Of a DNA stretch of 64,000 bases, positions 53,985 to 64,000 are shown one piece after another (position 1 is the stretch's first letter; each line of letters opens with the position of its first letter). The position numbers were made by a program, and so were the translations under genes. Under the pieces are notes generated by a model, which saw only the letters and a list, made by a program, of their open reading frames with translations, did not search any database and was not told the DNA's origin. Source of the DNA: Telopea speciosissima (lineage: Eukaryota > Streptophyta > Magnoliopsida > Proteales > Proteaceae); contig NC_057919.1 of NCBI RefSeq assembly GCF_018873765.1, positions 25,646,698-25,710,697 on the forward strand, given 5' to 3'.

Positions 53985-54339
53985 TGGTATCAGAGCAGAT
54001 TTAGAACTAGGGACACCATTTTTTCTCGGTTATTGTTCTTCTTCTCTTCTAGTTCCCTCCTTCTTCTCCCTTGTTCTTCATTCCCATATAGGGCAGCACT
54101 GATGAGGTCATCATGCGATCCAGTTGCTGCCCCCATTACCTCATTTATGACTTATAATTCTGTTCGATAGACTCCAATCAACACTGCTGCGATATTGGTT
54201 CTTCAGTTCCTTCTTGGAGATTGCTTCTACATCAGATACAAGGGCTCCTCTCCTCTCTTAGAAGACCAGAAGCTGCTGCAGAATTGTTGTTTTATTGGTT
54301 CAGAAATTATTCCTCAAGAGTGAAGACTTCCTTGAGATT

Positions 54340-54730
54340 GATTCCTCCATTATCAGGGTTTTTTTCAAAACCCTGACATCTATCGATCTTAGGGTTATTG
54401 CTGCCCACTGTTGCTGATTTTTTTGCAGGTGTTTTCTTCACTTATAAGGGCTCCTTCGACAACTATATCAGCTTCTACAGATCTGTTTTTTTGGTGTGTG
54501 AAGACCTTGAGATCGAACTCATCATTACAGGGTTTTTTAAACCCTAATTCTATCGATATTGGGCTGTTGTACCTGTTTTTTGGATCTGATTTTTCTGCAG
54601 ATGTGTTTCTCTTATTAAGGACTTCTCTACTTCAGTTTTTCAGCCACTTTGATATTATTTATTGCAGCCTAGGCTCATCCATCAATTCCATCACTTCAGG
54701 GTTTTGAACAAAACCCTAAAAACTATAATC
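54340..54730 (+). repeat. Threefold repeat in the Copia-5 leader
   Basis: Three related segments about 170 bp apart share an AGGGTTTT..AAACCCT inverted pair followed by a CTATCGAT-like motif (about 54355-54395, 54530-54562 and 54697-54735). Between them CTGATTTTT.TGCAG and TTCTTCACTTATAAGG/TTCTCTTATTAAGG phrases recur. Non-coding. Confidence 0.7.
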
Positions 54731-54809
54731 GATCAAGGTTCCTTTTTGGCTGCTGGTTCTATTTGTTTGGGCCTGTACTTGAAGTTGTTTGGCCTTCTCT
54801 GCTGCCGGT

Positions 54810-55712
54810 ATGGGTGACTCTACCAACTCTACTGCTACTTCTGTTCATGATGGCAATCACAAGACAGATTATCATAGCTTTCCACCCAACCCCATCAAAC
54901 TGGATGGCTCAAATTATCTTCTGTGGTCCAGATCAGCCTCCTTTGCCATTGCTGGCTGTGGCCTCACTGACCATATTGATGGCACTATTGTTAAGCCTAG
55001 TGATAAAGGCCCTGATCAGACTAAGTGGCTGGACAGTAATGGTGTTCTCATGTCCTACCTCATAGGCTCTATGACTTCACCTTTACAGCATAATTTTCTT
55101 CTTCTGGATACTACCGACCAGATTTGGGCTGCTTGTAAGGAGACCTACGGACAGCTTGGCAATGATGCCCAGGTTTATGAAATTCGAAAGAAGGTCCTTC
55201 ACACTACTCAGGGAGACCTGTCTGTTTTGGACTACTATGCTTCTCTCTGCAGCCTATGGCAACAGTTGGATCATTACTCTGATTTTCACCCCTCTACAGT
55301 TGCTGATATTGCCTCTTATAAGAAACATGTGGACAAGATCAGAGTCTATGATTTTTTAGCTGGTTTGAATATGGAGTATGATCCCATTCGTGTTCAAGTG
55401 TTGGGCCATAGACCTTTTCCCACACTTGAACAATCTTATGCATTGGTTTCTTCTGAGGAGAACCGTAGGGCTGCCATGTTACATCCACCTATTACTAATA
55501 GATCTGCTCTCAAGGCTGCTGCCCCCATCACTCCTACACCTATTGGCACTGCTTCTCTTGGTGATTCTACTACAGGGACTGTTGTTTGTGAGCACTGTCA
55601 CAAACCATATCACAACAAGGAGAAGTGCTGGAAACTTTATAGGAAACCAGCTGACTTTGAAGCAAAAAGGGCTGCCAAGACCAAGAACAAGACAAAGCCC
55701 AAGGCCCATTAG
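54810..55712 (+). pseudogene. Copia-5 gag with CCHC zinc knuckle
   Basis: The ATG at 54810 (MGDSTNSTATSVHDG) gives an open frame of 300 codons. It contains IKLDGSNYLLWSRSASFAI, QIWAACKETYGQLGN, YEIRKKVLHTTQGDLSVLDY and RVYDFLAGLNMEYDPIRVQV. The nucleocapsid motif CEHCHKPYHNKEKCWKLY is near the end. It stops at TAG 55710-55712; gag-pol of plant copia is normally one frame, so this stop is probably a defect. This is the best preserved gag in the window. Confidence 0.88.
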
Positions 55713-58700
55713 ACTGAGACTGTTACTACAGACCCTACTACTGACCCTGGTCTATCCCAGGATGAGCTACAGGCATTTCGACATATGCTGAGGTCTTCCG
55801 CTGCTGCTGCCTCTACTACATCAGCTACTGCCAATTCTTCCGCTCATTCAGGTTCACACTTTGCCCGGTCAGGTATTCCTTTTGGCGGTTATTGTGCTTC
55901 TGTAGCCTCCCACCCTTGGATCATAGATTCTGGGGCTACAGATCATATGACCGGTTCCTCTAGTTTGTTTCATCGATACTCTCCTACTTCTAGGAAGGAA
56001 AGGTCAAGGTAGCTGATGGTTCTCTTTCATCTATCTCTGGAAAGGGAATCATCAACTACACTTCCTCCCTTCCATTAACTTCTGTTTTGCACATTCCTAA
56101 TTTTACTACTAACCTTCTTTCCATTAGTAGTATTGCTCGTGATCTTAACTGCAAAGTTACTTTCTTTCCTTCTCATTGTGTGTTTTAGGATCTGGCCTCT
56201 GGGAAGACGATTGGATTGGGTAAAGTGCACGGTGGGCTGTACCTGCTTGATGATGGTCGCTTCTCTCCACCACCATTACCTTCTCCACTACACCAGAACT
56301 CCGTGGTTTGTTCTGAACTCTACCAGTGGCACTCTAGGTTAGGTCACCCCCCTTTAGGAATTTTAGCACATTTATTTCCTAGTTTGGTCACCCTACATAC
56401 TAAGGATGACTTTTTTTGTGAGGCGTGTGTTCTGGCCAAACAGACACGTTCAAATTATCCTATTTCAAATAAAAGAAGTTCTTCTTGTTTTGAGTTAGTG
56501 CATTCTGATGTTTGGGGCCCTAATCGTAAACCCTCTATTTCTGGCCATCGGTGGTTTGTATCTTTCATTGATTGTCATTCTAGGAACACATGGGTCTATC
56601 TCTTGCACACCAAAAATCAAGTTTTTTCATGCTGTCAACACTTTCATAAAATGGTCCAAACTCAGTTCCAGGCTACTCTCAAAATATTGAGAAGTGATAA
56701 TGGAACAGAGTATAAAGAATCACAATTTCAAAAATATTTAGCTGACCATGGAATCATTCATCAGACTAGTTGTGTTGATACCCCTGCCCAGAATGGTGTG
56801 GCAGAAAGGAAAAACCGTCACTTGTTAGAAATGACCAGAGCATTAATGTTTGCGAGGAATGTCCCGTCTCAATATTAGGGGGATGCGGTTATCACGGCAG
56901 CCTATCTCATCAATAGGCTGCCATCTCGGGTACTTCACTCCCGTAGCCCCTCAGATGTTTTAATTGGTAATTCCTCGTTTTTTGTGCCTCCCAAGGTGTT
57001 TGGTTGTGTGTGTTATGCTCGAGATACTAAATCTCCCAGCAAACTTGAACCTCGAGGACTCCGTTGTATTTTCTTGGGTTATTCTCCAACCCAGAAAAGC
57101 TATAAATGTTACCATCCCCTTTCCCGCCGTACCATGGTTAGCATGGATGTTGTTTTCCATGAGTCCCTTTCTTATTATTCTTCGCCACCTCTTCAGGGGG
57201 AGAGTGCTGGTGAAGATGTGGCTTTCGAGATTCCTCTACCTGAGGAGCCTCTGGCTGCCCAACCCTCTTTACCACCCACGGCTGCTGTCCAGCCCCTTTT
57301 GGATGCTTCCCATCCACCCTTGGATGCTGCCCATCCTACTTTGGAGACCTCCCAACAACCTCTGGCTGTTCCTCCCTCACCTAATGGGAATCCTTTACAG
57401 GGGGAGACCATAGAAAATAGTGTTGTTAATATTCCTACTCGGGGGAGCGAGACTCGTTCGAGAGAACTATTGGTGAATTTCGAGAAGAGAATTGACAACT
57501 CCAACATGATCACCTATACAAGGGAAGGTCCACAAGAGGGCGAGTTGCATCCCACTATAGCACTAGTACCCATCCAATTGCCGGCTCCAGACACGAGATC
57601 CTACATCTCCGGTAATCCATCTCCTTCCGACCTACCTATTGCACTTGAAAGGTACTAGGACTTGCACTTTACATCCCATATCTCATTTTATTTCGTATAA
57701 CTCTCTTTCTCCCTCTTTTCGTGCATTTGTACCTTCTCTCTCCTCTGTTTCGGTTCCTAGAAATTGGCAGGAAGCATCTACAGATGGAAAGTGGAAGATA
57801 GCAATGTTGGAAGAAATGAGAGCACTACACAAAAATAATACGTGGGATCTTGTGGCTCTTCCTCCAGGGAAAAAACCAGTGGGCTGTAGATGGGTCTTCG
57901 TAGTTAAACAGACGGCTGATGGTTCGGTGGACAGGTACAAGGCACGTTTGGTTGCAAAGGGGTTCACTCAGACTTATGGAGTTGACTATCGGGAGACCTT
58001 GCACGATGCAAAGCTCAACACTTGTCGGTGTTATTATCTTGTCTTTGCAAATCTTGGGTGGGATCTTTAGCAGTTAGATGTCAAAAATGCCTTTCTCCAT
58101 GGGGAGCTTGAGGAGGAGGTATATATGGACATTCCACCTGGTTTCTCTGATGACAGGACTAAGGGCAAGGTTTGTAAATTAAAGCGTGCTCTTTATGGCT
58201 TGAAGCAGTCACCTAGGGCCTGGTTTGGCAGATTTCATAAGGCTATGATTTCAGCAGGTTACAAGCAGAGCAATGCTGATCACACTTTGTTTATCAGACG
58301 ACTTGGTGACAAGGTTACTCTTTTTGTAGTCTATGTGGATGATATTGTGATCACTGGTAATGATGATGCTGCAATCAGGGATTTGAAAATTCTTCTTGGC
58401 CGTGAGTTTGAGGTCAAAGATTTTGGTTCCCTAAAATATTTTCTAGGGATAGAAGTTGTTCGATCTTCAAAGGGCATCTTTCTTTCTCAAAGAAAATTTG
58501 TCCTTGATCTATTGACTGAGACAGGGCTACTTGGCTGTCATCCTTCAGATACTCCAATGGAAGCTACTACAAAACTTAGGGAGAAAGAGGGTGAGCCGGT
58601 TGACAAGCGTGCCTATCAGCGGTTAGTTGGCAAACTAATCTACCTTTCCCACACACGCCCTGACATTGCAGTTGCTATGAGCTTGGTGAGTCAGTTCATG

Positions 58701-59245
58701 CATGATCCATATTCCTCTCATATGGATACGGTCCGTCGTATTTTGAGGTACTTGAAGTCTACTCCAGAAAAGGGAATTCTTCTATCTACCAATGGTCACT
58801 TGAAGGTTGAAGCCTATACTGATGCCGATTGGGCCGGTTCTCCTGACAGGAAGTCTATCTCTGGCTACTGTTCCTTTGTGGGTGGAAACCTTGTCACATG
58901 GCGGAGCAAAAAGCAGAATGTTGTGGCAAAGTCTAGTGCTGAAGCTGAATTCCGCACAATGGCACAAGGAATTTGTGAACTTCTATGGCTTAGAGGGTAA
59001 TTGCAGGATATTGGTGTTGCTGTCCATCTTCCAATGATGATTTATTATCACAATAAAGCGGCCATTAGTATTGCTCATAACCCTGTCCAGCATGATCGCA
59101 CGAAACATGTGGAGGTTGACCGACATTTCATCAAGGAGAAGCTTGAAGCTGGCATTGTTTGTGTTCCCTTTGTGAAGTCTTCTGATCAGCTAGCTAATGT
59201 GTTTACTAAGGGATTGAGTAGCAAGCTGTTTCATCCTATCTTAGC
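55713..59245 (+). pseudogene. Copia-5 pol (protease, integrase, reverse transcriptase, RNase H)
   Basis: The protease site is HPWIIDSGATDHMTGSS (about 55911). The frame 56216-56878 carries YQWHSRLGHPPLGIL, CEACVLAKQ, the integrase core VHSDVWGPN, RSDNGTEYK and QNGVAERKNRHL, closed by a TAG. PKVFGCVCYARD follows. A linker with repeated PLLDASHPPLDAAHP-like units is at about 57290-57380. Reverse transcriptase runs 57700-58600 with a broken TLHDAK stretch near 58010, a TAG near 58070 and an intact YVDDIVIT (about 58330). RNase H is 58600-59240 (SAEAEFRTMAQGICELLW), with one TAA at 58998. Confidence 0.88.
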
Positions 59246-60006
59246 TTCAATATGTTACATCTGATCCCCCTTCCTCCAGTGACAGCAATTATAGTGAATG
59301 GAAAAAGGAGAATGCCATCACTCTCATCTGGCTATGGAATAGCATGGAACCAGATATAGCCGCCAACGTTATGTTTCACACTACAGCCAAAGGTGTTTGG
59401 GATAATCTGCAAGATACTTATTCTCAGGAGAAAAGTATGAACCGTGTATACGATTTGTATGAAAAACTGTCCCAGCTCCAGCAATCTTCTAAGTCTCTTC
59501 AAGAGTACTATTGTTCTTTTAAGGGCCTGGTTGAGGAGTTGAATGTATTTCAGCCTCTTACTACTGATATTGACAAGTTAAAAGCCCAGCGTAATGAGTT
59601 CTTTGTCTCCAAATTTCTTGCTAGGTTAAATTCTGATCTAAAGGCTGTGAAGAGCCATTTATTGGCTGGTGAGACAGTCCCTACACTGGCTGATACCTTC
59701 TCTCGTCTCCAGCGTATTGCTGCTCCTACTAAGGCTGATTCCTCCCCCAAGGATAACTCTGCTTTTACTGCTGGTCATGGTCGTGGAAGAGGCCGTGGTA
59801 CAAGGGGAGGTCGTGGTGGTGGTGGTCGTAATACTGGTGGTCCGTCAGGTGATCGCTCTAATCGACAGTGCACTCATTGTGGTAAATCTGGTCATACTGT
59901 TGACTATTGTTGGGATAAGCATGGCAAACCAAATTGGGCAACCCAATCAGCCAATCATGCAGTATCTGATGGGAATGCTGATATTGTGACCACTGGTGAT
60001 TCTTGA
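59246..60006 (+). pseudogene. Copia-4 gag, C-terminal piece
   Basis: It resumes with TSDPPSSSDSNYSEWKKENA in a frame followed by the long frame 59344-60006: AKGVWDNLQDTYSQEK, LSQLQQSSKSLQEYYCSF, then a Gly/Arg-rich stretch (about 59780-59850) and the CCHC knuckle CTHCGKSGHTVDYCWDKHG (about 59869-59925). It stops at TGA 60004-60006. Confidence 0.88.
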
Positions 60007-63000
60007 TCAGGTTCCACTACAGGTGGCAGTTCGTCTAGCACTACTCATCGTGACGAGCTTTCTCAGATATTACGGAGGTTACAAACTCTTGAGGCATCCA
60101 GTAGCGCATCCTCCATACCTTCCTCTTCCGCTGCTACCCTTGCTCATGCAGGTACATCTGCCTTCTTCTCCACTACTTATCCCTGGATTATTGACTCTGG
60201 AGCTTCTGCTCATATGACTGATGAGTCTACCTTGTTTACGTCCTTTTCGAATAATTTGGATTCTTCATCTGTCATATTAGCAAATGGATCTGCTGCTCCT
60301 GTTACTGGATCTGGTATAGTCACTCCCACTTCTTCCATTAGTCTTTCCTTTGTGTTGCATGTTCCTCAGTTTCCATTGAGTCTTCTTTCTGTTAGTCAGC
60401 TTACTGAAACTTTACACTGTTCTGTGACATTTTTTCCTACTCGTTGTGTTTTTTAGGATCTTCACACGAGGAAGACGATTGGTGGAGGGCATGAAAAGGA
60501 TGGGTTGTACTATCTTACCTGTGGTGTTGCTACTTCCTCCATTACTGCTGCGTCTGTTGGTGGGGTGACTCCCTTCCAATGGCATTGTCGTTTGGGTCAT
60601 TTATCTTTAGCTAGGTTACAGTAATTATTTCCGTCTTTTACGTCTGTGTCTAGGATAGAGTGTGAAGCCTGCGAGTTGGGGAAACACCACCGTGTCTTTC
60701 CCTTCTCGATCTGTGGCTCGTAGTTCGTCTTTATTTGCTTTAGTCCATTCGGACATCTGGGGTCCCTGTCGTGTCAAGAATAAACGTGGTTTTATGTATT
60801 TTGTCACTTTTGTGGACGATCATTCCTGTCTTACCTGGTTGTATCTCCTGAAGGATCGTTCCGAGCTTTTATCTGTATTCCAAGAATTTTATAATGAAAT
60901 AAAAACTCAGTTTGGTGTGTCTATTAAAGTTTTTCGTTCTGATAATGCATTGGAATATGTACAAAATAAAATTTCTGATTTTTGTATTGCCCATGGCATG
61001 ATTCATCAGACTAGTTGTTCCTACACTCCACAACAAAATGGAGTGGTTGAACGCAAAAATAGGCATCTTCTTGAGGTAGCTCGTGCTATCATGTTCCATA
61101 TGCATGTCCCAAAGCTTTTTTGGTGTGAGAGTGTGTTAACTACTTGTTATTTGATTAATTGCATGCCTTCTTCTATTCTTGCCGATAGGTCCCCTTTTTC
61201 CATTGTTTTTTCGGGCATTCCCGCTTTCGCTTTACCCCCTCATGTTTTTGGATGTGTGTCCTTTGTGCATAACTTACATGTCTCCACTAACAAGTTTGCA
61301 CCTAGGTCTACCAAGTGTATTTTCCTAGGTTATTCTCGTACCCGAAAAGGGTACAAGTGTTATGACCTTGTCTCTTCCAGATATTTTGTGAGTGCTGATG
61401 TCACCATCTTTGAGGGGAGTTCTTACTTTTCTCAGTCTTCGTTGTCCTCTGAGGACGAGTGGCATCCTGCTGTGCCACCTCCTATTCCTACCTTAGTACC
61501 GTTTTCCCCTCCTTTGTAGGTGTATCAGCTTCGGGACAAGACAGCAGCCCCGTGTGAGATTCCTACTATTCTAGTGGTTTCACCCCCTCCACTTGCGTCT
61601 TCTTCTGGTGAAGCTCTGGTTACTTCCTCATCTGATAACTTACCAGTTGCCTTGCGGAAAGGTACACGTTCCTGTACACATAAGTCTAATGTTGTGTACC
61701 CCATTGACAAGTTTGTTTCCTTATCTCATCTGCCGTCTTTGGTCCATAATTTTGCCTTGTCATTATCCGCTTCTACTGTGCCTAAAAGTCACACTGAGGC
61801 CCTTCGTCTTCCTGGCTGGAACGATGCCATGGATGCTGAAATGGATGCCCTGTTAACCCGTAACACTTGGACTCTTGTTGATTTGCCACCTGGTAAGGAT
61901 CTTGTCAAGTGTCGCTGGGTTTACACTATTAAGTATCTTCTTGATGGTTCTGTTGAGCGGCTCAAAGCCCGTCTGGTTGCCAAGGGATATACCCAGACTT
62001 ATGGAGTTGATTATTTTGAGATGTTCTCTCCTATGGCCCGGCTGAATTCGGTGTGCTTACTTATTTCCTTGGCGGTGAATTTTGATTGGCCATTATCTTA
62101 GCTTGACATTAAAAATGCCTTTTTGTATGGTGACTTGCAAGAGGAAATTTATATGGAGCAACCTCCGGGGTATGTTGCTCAGGGGGAGGATCGAACACGG
62201 GTTTGTAAGTAACGGAAGGCTATCTATGGTCTCAAATAGTCGTCCAGAGCGTGCTTTGAGAAATTCAGTGCTACGGTGATGTCTTGTGGCTTTTCACAGC
62301 GTTATTCCAACCACTCGGTGTTTGTCCGCCACCGAGATGGTAAGGTGGTTGTCTTGGTCGTGTATGTAGACGATATTATTATTGATGATGATGATGAGGC
62401 TGGTATTGCAGAGGTAAAAGCATATTTACAGCAGCATTTTCAGACCAAGGATCTAGGTAATCTTCACTATTTTCTTGGCATCGAAGTTGTGAGAAGTAGG
62501 AAAGGTGTCAGTTTATCTCAAAGGAAATATGTATTGGACCTTCTGTCTGACACTGGCATGCTTGCTTCAAAGCCAGTGGATGTTCCTATGGATCCTCATC
62601 AGAAGTTTGGGGTAGATGATGGTGATCTCCTTAAAGACGTGCACCAGTACAGAAGTTTGGTTGGGAAGCTAATCTATCTTACAGTTACCAGACCAGACAT
62701 TTCCTTTGCAGTGGGTGTCCTTAGTCAGTTTATGCAGTCTCCTTGGAAGGCTCATTGGGATGTTGTTCGTGTTCTTCGCTATTTGAAGGGTGCTCCTGGT
62801 AAAGGGTTGATTTATCGCCCTCATAGGCATATGGATCTTGTTGCTTTTTCAGATGCTGACTAGGCTGGTTCGGCCAGTGATCGTCGCTCGACTACAGGGT
62901 ATTGTACTTTTGTTGGGGGTAGTCTGGTTACGTTGTAGTAAGAAATAGACTACAATTGTCAGGTCGAGTGCTGAAGCGGAATACAGAGTTATGGCTCATA

Positions 63001-63320
63001 CTATTAAAGAATTGATGTGGCTCAGGTCTCTTCTTCTTGAGATGGGTTTATCTGTGTCGGTGCCTATGATGATGTATTGTGATAACTAGGCAGCCATATA
63101 CATTGCGAGCAATCCGGTCTATCATGAACAGACCAAACATATTTAAGTGGACTATCACTTTGTTCGAGATGCTGTGTTAAAAGAACTTGTTGAGACCCCA
63201 TTTGTTTCATTCTCGAATCAGCTAGCAGATATGTTCACCAAGTCACTTTTTGCTCCTAGTTTTCGCACCTACTGTAACAAGCTGAGCATGGGAGACCTCT
63301 ATGCTCCAGCTTGAGGGGGA
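60007..63320 (+). pseudogene. Copia-4 pol (protease, integrase, reverse transcriptase, RNase H)
   Basis: The protease site YPWIIDSGASAHMTDES is at about 60178. The pre-integrase FQWHCRLGHLSLARL is near 60577, followed by a TAA. The integrase frame is 60662-61519 with VHSDIWGPCR, RSDNALEYV and QQNGVVERKNRHL. The linker and start of reverse transcriptase are in 61520-62101, with TAG at 62099. YVDDIIID is at about 62367 in the frame 62276-62863. RNase H at 62860-63300 has three or more stops. It ends at CTTGAGGGGGAG. Catalytic residues of protease, integrase and reverse transcriptase are kept, but the stops block translation. Confidence 0.88.
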
Positions 63321-63321
63321 G

Positions 63322-63458
63322 TGTTGAAAACTAGGGGTATTTTAGTCTTATATTTTGGGTTTTTAGGGTTTTCTGTTATTTTACATCAATTTTGTCCTTA
63401 GTTTGTAAGGTTGTAATAAGTAAGGGGTTAGGGGTAATTTCATATATCCCTAACTACC
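63322..63458 (+). repeat. 3' LTR of Copia-4, left part
   Basis: Begins TGTTGAAAACTAGGGG and follows the 5' LTR for 137 bp to CCCTAACTACC, then breaks off. Confidence 0.9.
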
Positions 63459-64000
63459 AAGGGACTAAAACTCGGAACTTGGTACCAACTCGGTCCCTTG
63501 AAAAACCGAGTCGAGTCAAGATCTAGCCAAGTTGGTGCATTTTTTTTTCCCCGACTCGAAGCCTCAACTCGGTGGGTTTTAGACCTAGTTTGGGTCTGAA
63601 ACTTGGTATTCAGCCTATTTTAGGCCATTTAAACACAATGGCACTATCAGATTTTGCAAAAACAAAGTCCAAATAGGAGTTATGTACCGGTCAAACTTAA
63701 TTTGGTGTGCACGAATGCTGTCAAAATCGCTCTGAATGAAAATATTTTCTTGGACATCAAAACAAATGAATATTTTACCGCACTTTTGGTTTTTAGCAAT
63801 GTTTTACCATATTCAGATTTATGGAATTTTTAGATTTGAGAAAAACCCCAGCATTAGAAAGTTGAAAATTGCACCTACCGCCGGAAATCCAGTTTTTGTT
63901 CTTGAACTGGGAGGTTGACTTTTTTTCCTTTTAGAATTTGATTTTTTAACTATTTTTATTGGATTCAAATAGGGGGGTATTTGCTTATTTATGAATAATG
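63459..64000. repeat. Unassigned repeat interrupting the Copia-4 3' LTR (open at window end)
   Basis: It starts with a palindromic block (AAGGGACTAAAACTCGG and, inverted, CTCGGTCCCTTG at 63459-63501). It goes on with CCGAGTCGAGTCAAG, a word also inside the hAT-like element at 10738-11238 (CGAGTCGAGTCAG). It is probably another DNA transposon inserted in the LTR. The other end and the rest of the LTR would lie past the window. Confidence 0.45.

Larger units (their letters stand above)
53791..59245 (+). mobile_element. Copia-5: Ty1/copia element nested in Copia-4 gag, 3' LTR lost
   Basis: The 5' LTR 53791-53984 begins TGTTAGTTATATTGG and ends GTTCCAACA. The primer site TGGTATCAGAGCAG is at 53985. 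Gag, protease, integrase, reverse transcriptase and RNase H follow in order. The end is abrupt: RNase H reads FTKGLSSKLFHPILAS, and then, at about 59240, the Copia-4 gag resumes with SDPPSSSDSNYSEWKK. The polypurine tract, the 3' LTR and a few Copia-4 gag codons are therefore deleted. Confidence 0.88.
46152..63458 (+). mobile_element. Copia-4: Ty1/copia element with nested LINE and Copia-5
   Basis: The 5' LTR is 46152-46471 (TGTTGAAAAC...TTTGCAACA). The primer site TGGTATCAGAGC is at 46472. The 3' LTR starts at 63322 after CTTGAGGGGGAG. Its first 137 bp differ from the 5' LTR at about 5 positions (hand count) and it is then broken at 63459 by other sequence. A LINE (about 47263-52920) sits in the leader and Copia-5 (53791-about 59245) sits in gag. 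Without them about 6.2 kb would remain. The low LTR divergence means that both nested insertions are recent, yet pol has several stops. Confidence 0.9.

Noticed and set aside
12892-63458. Endogenous pararetrovirus (caulimovirid) as the source of the reverse transcriptases
   Set aside because: Domain order (integrase before reverse transcriptase), LTRs, TSDs and YVDD/QLDVxNAFL motifs are those of Ty1/copia; no movement-protein or coat motifs seen.

Overview
The window is nuclear DNA of a flowering plant. It has spliced plant genes with GT-AG introns of up to several kilobases, Au-type and other tRNA-derived SINEs, Ty1/copia and Ty3/gypsy LTR retrotransposons with the usual TGGTATCAGAGC primer site, LINEs of two clades, hAT-like MITEs, and a probable plastid DNA fragment. 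I cannot name the species. Transposable elements cover well over half of the window.

Left part (1-12,900). A Ty3/gypsy integrase scrap sits at the left edge, followed by an RNase H scrap. Then comes an apparently intact four-exon gene on the minus strand (10522 to 4155) for a 495-residue nuclear protein with Tudor-like, CCCH zinc-finger, G-patch and coiled-coil segments. Its 3.9-kb second intron holds a 365-bp TRIM. A 501-bp hAT-like element with a 7/8 target-site duplication (TSD) lies about 215 bp upstream of its start codon.

12,897-22,090. A degenerate copia element (Copia-1, TSD AATAC) carries a second copia element (Copia-2, 4,988 bp, TSD ACCTC) inside its 3' LTR. Both have LTRs that begin TA or TC rather than TG.

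22,600-34,750 is the other gene-bearing stretch. It holds a small one-TM protein gene with a likely 5'-UTR intron (+), a cysteine-rich secreted peptide gene (-), and the last three coding exons of an organellar lysyl-tRNA synthetase gene (-). Between and inside these are an Au SINE split by a MITE, a second SINE, foldback MITEs, a copia solo LTR, and RTE-like and L1-like LINE pieces.

34,750-64,000 is a pile of nested transposons in which I found no host exon. Copia-3 (+) is interrupted by a 1,379-bp gypsy-type solo LTR (TSD TCCCA) and a 1,728-bp hAT-like element (TSD ATTAGAAA). It ends at its polypurine tract against an inverted partial copy of the same family, which holds a 160-bp MITE (TSD ATAGACAT). 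Copia-4 (46,152 to beyond 63,458) is split by a near-complete L1-type LINE (-) and by Copia-5. The upstream exons of the lysyl-tRNA synthetase gene are not found before the window ends. Either that gene has an intron longer than 29 kb made of nested transposons, or it is truncated.

Boundaries with matching TSDs are firm. Protein family calls come from reading motifs by eye. LTR divergences are hand counts.
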